DNA of 64,000 nucleotides from Xylogone sp. PMI_703 (Eukaryota; Ascomycota; Leotiomycetes): assembly GCA_021399445.1 (NCBI GenBank), contig JAJTUQ010000007.1:62001-126000 (forward strand), read 5' to 3'. The notes beneath the pieces were generated by a model. The model had not been told where the DNA came from. It saw nothing but the letters and a program-made list of their open reading frames with translations, and made no database searches. Both the position numbers and the translations under genes were made by a program. Positions 58,283-64,000 of this stretch are shown here, piece after piece; position 1 is the stretch's first letter, and each line of letters opens with the position of its first letter.

Positions 58283-58774
58283 ATGGCAACAACAACATCA
58301 ACGCCCCGCATCCCCGCCATCTACCGCATCTACTTCCTCACCATCGAGCCCCTCATGGCCCTGAGCGGCGCCTACCTCTGCCTCTTCCAACCCACCCGCT
58401 TCATAACTTCCACCGTGCCCTCAACCACCCTCCGTAACCTATCCGTCTCGCCCTCCTCGTCGCCATCATCTCTCTCCGCGACGATAACCCCGCTGACTCA
58501 GCTCCTCCTCACGAACCTCGCCTCACTCTACATCCTCTTCACGATCAACGAGGCCGTGGTCCTGCGCGTTACGAAGGAGATCGCGGTGTGGAAGGCGGTA
58601 GTTTTCAGTATGGTTTGTGCAGATTTGGGTCATCTGTGGGCGGTGGTGCAAGCTGGGGGCTTTGATGAGGGGGTCGGGGGGTGGGTAGGAGAGGAGTGGG
58701 TTAATGTCGGGATATTGGTCTTGGGATTGGGATTGAGGGTTGGGTTTTTGTGTGGATTGGGAGTCGGGAGGTAA
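58283..58774 (+). CDS. DUF7704-like small integral membrane protein
   Basis: Intronless, 163 aa. Four hydrophobic segments are visible: about 12-35 (IYRIYFLTIEPLMALSGAYL), 68-92 (LLLTNLASLYILFTINEAVV), 103-123 and 140-160. The N-terminal IPAIYRIYFL..EPLMALSGAYLC pattern is typical of the fungal DUF7704 family, which has no known function. The first 250 bases are unusually C-rich and the last part G-rich compared with neighbours. No signal peptide separate from helix 1. Family assignment is from memory of the pattern and is moderately sure. Confidence 0.72.
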   Translation: MATTTSTPRIPAIYRIYFLTIEPLMALSGAYLCLFQPTRFITSTVPSTTLRNLSVSPSSSPSSLSATITPLTQLLLTNLASLYILFTINEAVVLRVTKEIAVWKAVVFSMVCADLGHLWAVVQAGGFDEGVGGWVGEEWVNVGILVLGLGLRVGFLCGLGVGR

Positions 58775-59022
58775 TTTACAATACCTGGTATTTAGTGTTA
58801 TGGTTTGGAAGGCAGTGATTTTAAAAGATACCAAAATATGAATTGAGATTATTGGTTGTAGTATACTGAAGTGCTATGTTAGCCCGCTGTATGGCCTATT
58901 GTATAACCAACTGGATGGACGCAATGTATACAAATTACTCGTCCCATAAAATTTCATTATTCATTATCTAGCAAAGTAGTACTTGTTCATCTACTACTAG
59001 CAATGACAAGCTAAGTAACCTT

Positions 59023-61355
59023 TCAGCCCCCCAGCCGAATATTGCCACTCGTAGAAAGTAATCCCTTCCTTCCCGTCCGAGGATTCTTATAGCTGGCCGT
59101 TGCCGTTACTGTCACATTCACCTGTCCATTCGTCTTGCCCCGAAGCTGGTATGTCGCAACAGCGAAGCTATTCGCCGGTATTGACTTTGGCACCTTGATC
59201 GATTCTAGCTCATACTTGTGCCCATGACCAACATCAGCTGCTCTTACTTGAAGTGAGACCCCGGTGTAGGTCACATCATCAAAGTTATCCACCCTGATTT
59301 CCACGAGTTGGTTACGGCTCTCAATGGCAAGGAAACCGTCCGCAAGAGTTACGTTGTTTGAAACAGGTCGGCCGGCGCGGCGGGCTGGTAGAATACCAGA
59401 TCGGTAGGCGGCTCTTTGTGCTCTAGCTGATGTTTGTGTGACGTCTGGGACGATATGATTACGAAGGAAGGTATTGTTATGTGGGCCTGTGTGATTGGGA
59501 TAGCCGTCAAGAGGGTATTTGGGGTTTTTATTCTTGCCCCAGTTATCAAGTAGTGTGTTGTTCCCAGTTCGGTAAGTCGGGTCTGAATCGTTGGGGTCGT
59601 ACCACAGGGCATCATTGAAACAGAGGTTGTTGATATATGTAATATTGGCTGTACCTTCGTCCGGATGCAAGCCCTTATAAGCAGAGTCGTACATGTAGTT
59701 ATTAATTACGAGCGTTCCTGGTGATTCAGATAGTGTATACACGCCCCCCAAGTCTGTATGTGTAGTTCCGTAACCGTGTATCAGATTTCCCTCAATAGTA
59801 TTGTTCTTAGACGTCGTCGGGGTGCTAAATATAGGTTGATATTTGTAGAGGCCGCGTTTCAGGTAATCGAGACTGCCACCGGCATCGTTGGCTCCCCAGC
59901 CGTATCCGTGAGATATGCCCGAGTAGGTAGCCATATAGATGTCATTATGAGACACTGTTGAGTATTGGACATATGTAGTCAGGATATTCACGGTGGAGCT
60001 GAACAAAGCGGAGTTATTGTAGAATATATTGCCCGAGATAGTGATGTGGGAGTTGGTCATTCGTGGATCGCTGGGATGATGTGCGTTCTGCTGAATTCCT
60101 CCAGCCAGAATGCTTCCTCCCATGATTTGTGTGAAATATCCATCAATAATAGAGATATGGCTGGCGCCAAGGCCCAAATTCGTGAGATGCGCATTATCGT
60201 CATTACCAATACCGATGCCACCAGCACCGAGTTGAGTATAAGTGCAATCCACCATAGTAATGTTGTTCGCAGCACTGATCTGGATGGCACTGGGCAGCTG
60301 CCACCACCGTGGCCTCGACGCCTCGAACTCAGGGTAGGTGACATTCTCACCAATATAGCCAGAGGTCTGTTGATCGATATAGCCGTAAGTTCTCGGTCTG
60401 AGCCAAGTCGAATGTGCCTAATAGACAAAGTTAACAATCCACATAAAAATATGCAGCTGAGGGAGGCACGACATACGAATTCTATACCCTTAAAAGTTAT
60501 ATCATGCACGGGAGTATCATACGTGCCACCAATTGAGAGTACGACCTCTTGAATGCCTAGATACGCATCTATTTTCCTCATATCTTCTCCATCTAGTGGT
60601 TTGTAGTAGACTTTTCCAGCTTTCGAGTCGAGGCAAAACTCTCCACCGTCTGTAAGCAATGCGCGGCAGTTCTGAACAAACACACCAAAGTTGGCAAAGG
60701 GCGAAACAACTGTGTCCCAACCGATGATTTGATTAGCCCAAATATCCTGCTTCATGACCAGCTCTCGATCACCAACAGACTGTATGGGCGAGTATCGATC
60801 GGTAAATGAGGCAATGAAGCGCACTTCGGCATCCTCTATCCCGGGCGTTGTCATCAGCCAGTCGTAGGTGGCATTGCTCCAACTCATCCCAATACTGGTG
60901 TAATTGAAATCATCGCGGTTATCAAGTCTCCGTCGAGCATAGTTGGCAGCTTTCCCTCCAACGTATAGATTCCGCGATTGCGTGCCGGGCGGGACTGCGG
61001 CGACGTAAATACCATTGGATTCAAGCTTCCACTTGTCAACCTTGAGACCACCGGAAACTGTCGCGCCGGAACCAATCCAGTTGACCGTGAAGCCATTCTG
61101 CCCCGAGTCGGCAGCTTCAAACCTCAATGGCTCTGAGAGGACGTAGGTTCCTGCATTGAGATGGACGTTGATGTCTTCGGATAGAGGACCCGCGGCAACG
61201 ACGGCACGCACCGCTTCTTGGGCTCTATGCAGGGTGTTAAAGGGCTTTCCCTTTGAACCTGCGCTTTTGTCGGATCCATGTGGAGAGACATAGAAATCGG
61301 CAGCCAGCGCAGAAAGCCCACCCGTCGCGAGCCACAGTGCGAATGAGAGCTTCAT
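59023..61355 (-). CDS. Secreted right-handed beta-helix enzyme, possibly GH141-like
   Basis: Two exons, 60477-61355 and 59023-60417, joined at phase 0 (GIEF|AHSTW), give 757 aa. Signal peptide MKLSFALWLATGGLSALA precedes FYVSPHGSDKSAGSKGKPFN, then LHRAQEAVRAVVA, the N-terminal pattern of bacterial and fungal pectin-lyase-fold proteins grouped with GH141. The centre has parallel beta-helix rungs (NSHITISGNIFYNN, YSTVSHNDIYMATYSG, NTIEGNLIHGYG, LVINNYMYDSAYKG). The C-terminal ~130 residues are a beta-sandwich-like tail. Many N-glycosylation sites. It likely acts on plant cell-wall polysaccharide outside the cell; the enzyme class is inferred, and catalytic residues were not identified. Confidence 0.82.
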
Positions 61356-63137
61356 CGCAGCGTAACTGAAGCTTGGAGAGCCCTCTTTGACAAGCTATTT
61401 ACCAGTAAGAAGCGGCAAGGCACTGACATTATGTGTCACAGAGTCTCTTCAATTTATATTTATTTTGTCCCGGAGCCATTTTCCCACTCTGCGAGCTCTC
61501 GAAGAATGATGTAGCGGATGATGTTGCGGTTTTGAGAGCTTAGCTAGCATGGGCAGCGGGGGATCTTGCTACTTTAGGACACTGCCCAGAGTAAAACTTG
61601 GAGGTAACCGGTTATTTAAACACAAGTGGCCAATGCTAGAAGGGCTAAATAAAGCATGTAAGGTACGGATTACTAGGTAGGCGCAAGGGATCGAAGCAAT
61701 TTTGCGGAGTAGTGCGGAGAAGTGGAGCTCCCCCATTCTGTAACCTTCGTTAAACACTCCACCGAAGTGACGCTGTTCCTACCTATGATTTTGTACCGAG
61801 AGGTCCTTCAAGCAATCGAATTAATATGATCAGATACTAAGGTCTAAACAAATATGGTCATTCAATCGGGAGTACAGGCAATTAACTATTGACCCCAGAG
61901 CTCGACTACTAGCCCCCTATTAAGCCTATCTACTTTATTAGATAACCCCTTCTCTTCTTTATATAATTATATTTAAGTGAGATTTACTATTTACTACTGG
62001 CCATCTAGAGCTAGTCTTCCTCATATTGAAATTTTTAACGTTACGTTACCCATGATGCGAATATGCAGAGGATGAAAGCTATCTCGCCAGAAGAGGCAAT
62101 TGGGCCCCGGGGTACCTGCGTGTGAATAGGAAAGTGCCAAGCAGCAGCCTAGCCTAGACTTTCCAAGACACTAGCAAGTTATATCGATAAACTGGCATTT
62201 AGGTTAGCCGTGCGAGACATCATCTAGATATTATAAACTCGTGGGCGTTCGGATCAAGTCACACTATCTTCTCCGTTCCTCCGGCTTTTGCCAAACGATG
62301 AATTGTTTTCAAACAGTCTAGTCTAGGCTGGATCCTACAATTTCATATACGTTTTCAAAGTTAATTCACAAACATTAAGCTACTGGTTTCTTTCAGCGCT
62401 TTTCGTGATCCTTATCCTTGAACCACACCTTCTGATACATTCTGTGTACCTGATCATCTTCAAATTCGAGTAGATATTCATCCCCATACCCACGAATGCT
62501 CTGCTGAATCATGACAGCCATAAACAACCAGGCTTTACAAAAATAGTAGACCTTATCGCCCGGCTCGAATTTAGGCTGCATATCTTAGTGAGTATCTAAG
62601 GTAATACTATATGAAAGGTTTATTAACCATAACTGAATTCTGTTCTTTGACTGAGACTCTATCTACCAATAGTTGGAGCCTTGTCCGAAATTTCATAGGT
62701 GAGTAAAGACTACTAATGTACTGCGTTTCCTAATAAGCTTTAAATACACACAGAAGTTGCATTACTGTCTTCTGTGTAGAGGATTTGAGAAGTTAGAGAT
62801 GGTATAAAGTACGTTATGTTGTTACAACTGATCGAGATCGTGAGAGGTGATTGGACTGGTAATATGAGAATTCGATCTAGGTAGTTAGTATGTTCGGTAC
62901 AGACGAGTGAGGCACAGTGCTAGAAGCGACGAAGGTTTGGGACCAATACCTCTTGAGATTCCTGTGATACTGCGGCATTCAATTATAGCGCAGAGGTGTA
63001 ATTGGCCTGAACATTGATACGATGCAGATTGGGGTGACGTGGATGGATGTTAGAGGATATTTCAAATACGCCCGCCGAGCAGAGTAAAGCAGTCTCTTAT
63101 TATGGGTTGGTGACCTATGTATGCTTTTCTTGCACTA
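61356..63137. other. Spacer with one small hypothetical ORF
   Basis: About 1.8 kb. Besides the 62-codon frame at 62393-62581 I see nothing supported. About 61900-62000 is AT-rich with CT-rich islands of the kind left by old repeats, but no termini were found. Confidence 0.5.
62393..62581 (-). CDS. Small hypothetical protein, Tudor/SH3-like pattern
   Basis: 62 aa. It begins MQPKFEPGDKVYY and later has GYGDEYLLEFEDDQVHRMY and a charged end (WFKDKDHEKR). The GD-x-VYY plus YLLEFEDD spacing resembles small SH3/Tudor-like barrels in short fungal proteins, but no family is certain. The start context is ordinary and no splice partner was seen. It could also be chance coding or the tail of a retroelement integrase. 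Confidence 0.35.
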   Translation of the reverse strand: MQPKFEPGDKVYYFCKAWLFMAVMIQQSIRGYGDEYLLEFEDDQVHRMYQKVWFKDKDHEKR

Positions 63138-64000
63138 CTATTTATTTACTGCTCTAGCGTTCTTGAACTTCAGAACCAGTTTATCGCTTGTCGGCTTGAC
63201 AGTGTATGCATCAATCTCTTCGATACCATCATCGTCAACGATAGTAGTGCTGAAGCTGGTGTAAATGGCAGCTGTGGCAAGTTTCATCTCTATTTCAGTC
63301 ACAGAACTAGTTAGAAATATTCAAACTTTTTGATTTGACAGAGATAATGAGATAAGAAGGAGGGTACAAGGCGTAGGAATTCTTACCCTGCAGTGCAAGA
63401 TTGCTTCCAATACACATTCTTCCTCCACTTCCAAAGCCCCAAAACCATCTCCTCATCTCCACTAATTCAGGAGATTTTGGGTCCTTTAGCCATCGCTGCG
63501 GAGTCCATGTATGCGGCTCCGGAAAAATGTTTCTGTTTCTATGTAGGGAGTATGCTTGAGCATTCACCCTAACTCCTGCTGGTATGTTTTTGTAGCCCAC
63601 CAATGTTGTTTGCGCTGGAAGTATTCGGGGTTGCATTCCAGGGATCGGGGCGTGCAGACGCAAGGTCTCCATGATTACGGCATGGAGGAGGGGAAGTGCG
63701 TCGATCATCTTAGGAGAAGGGAGCGAGAAGGATCCGCTAGTTTGGTGTACAATCTGGGGTGAAAGTGTGAGGAGTTCTCGACGCAGCTCACTCTGAAGAT
63801 CAGGATGCCTTGAGAGCTCCCAGAATAGATAAGTGAGTGCAACTGCGGTGGTTTCAAAGCCGGCAGTAAGATGGTCCATCATCTCGCAAGCAAGTTCTAG
63901 GTGCTGTTTATTTACATTGGTACGTGCTTCTGCCGTATTCATTCCGTTAATTGATCGTTTTAGTTGCTTGTAAACAACCGGCTCTTCCTGGGGGTCTATA
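63138..64000 (-). CDS. Cytochrome P450, 3' part, cut by window
   Basis: Two exons are visible, 63387 to beyond 64000 and 63138-63289, joined by a 101-nt intron with a phase-1 donor (CAGG|GTAAG). The frame is open to the right edge. Seen in order: the I-helix oxygen-activation motif (AGFETTA), the K-helix ExxR (ETLR), the PERF-type region (WTPQRWL) and the haem-binding loop FWGFGSGGRMCIG with its cysteine ligand. The last exon supplies the terminal strands (EMKLATAAIYTSF, DAYTVKPTSDKLVLKF). The N-terminal membrane anchor lies beyond the window. Substrate and P450 family cannot be assigned. Confidence 0.9.

Noticed and set aside
1..64000. CRISPR arrays, bacterial operons, tRNA or rRNA genes
   Set aside because: No spaced direct-repeat arrays were seen, genes have introns, and no convincing tRNA T-arm with a matching acceptor stem was found by eye. 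A tRNAscan run would settle the last point.

Overview
The window looks like nuclear DNA of a filamentous ascomycete (Pezizomycotina; Leotiomycetes is my guess from gene content, not proven). The evidence is short GT-AG introns (about 47-100 nt) with CTRAY-like branch sites, Zn(II)2Cys6 and PF11951-type regulators, CFEM proteins, secreted plant-wall enzymes, and RIP-like C-to-T nonsense changes in a retroelement. Most exon models below were joined by hand from splice signals and family conservation. Every multi-exon model keeps frame across all junctions.

Layout. 1-5002: a decayed Copia retrotransposon on the minus strand, cut by the left edge. 5.3-12.9 kb: F-box protein, a MITE-like repeat, a secreted DUF6923 protein and a DUF676 lipase/esterase. 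14.9-18.0 kb: three small plus-strand genes (CFEM-like GPI-type protein, IFI6/IFI27-like membrane protein, and a 109-aa protein that may be its diverged relative). 19.7-24.2 kb: a phytanoyl-CoA-dioxygenase-like enzyme and a secreted GH1 enzyme. 25.1-34.5 kb: ACC-synthase-like aminotransferase and SDR, each facing a PF11951-type regulator tail to tail, followed by a cupin; a second MITE-like element sits between the two pairs. 35.5-44.7 kb: secreted GH43, a Zn2Cys6 regulator and an aldehyde dehydrogenase, separated by long spacers. 45.0-53.2 kb: a CFEM-headed seven-helix (PTH11-like) receptor, a gene-poor stretch with a broken Hsp90-like ATPase gene, and a membrane-anchored aspartic-protease-fold protein that has lost its catalytic motifs. 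53.7-64.0 kb: a metal-dependent cyclase, a second Zn2Cys6 regulator, a DUF7704-like membrane protein, a secreted parallel beta-helix enzyme, a 62-codon hypothetical ORF and the 3' part of a cytochrome P450 cut by the right edge.

How it may work together. The secreted GH1, GH43 and beta-helix proteins suit a plant-associated or saprotrophic life. The 25.1-34.5 kb block has the make-up of a small metabolic cluster with two paralogous local regulators; this is the most unusual arrangement in the window. The rest reads as accessory, repeat-interrupted chromosome with long spacers. I saw no convincing tRNA, rRNA or CRISPR array.
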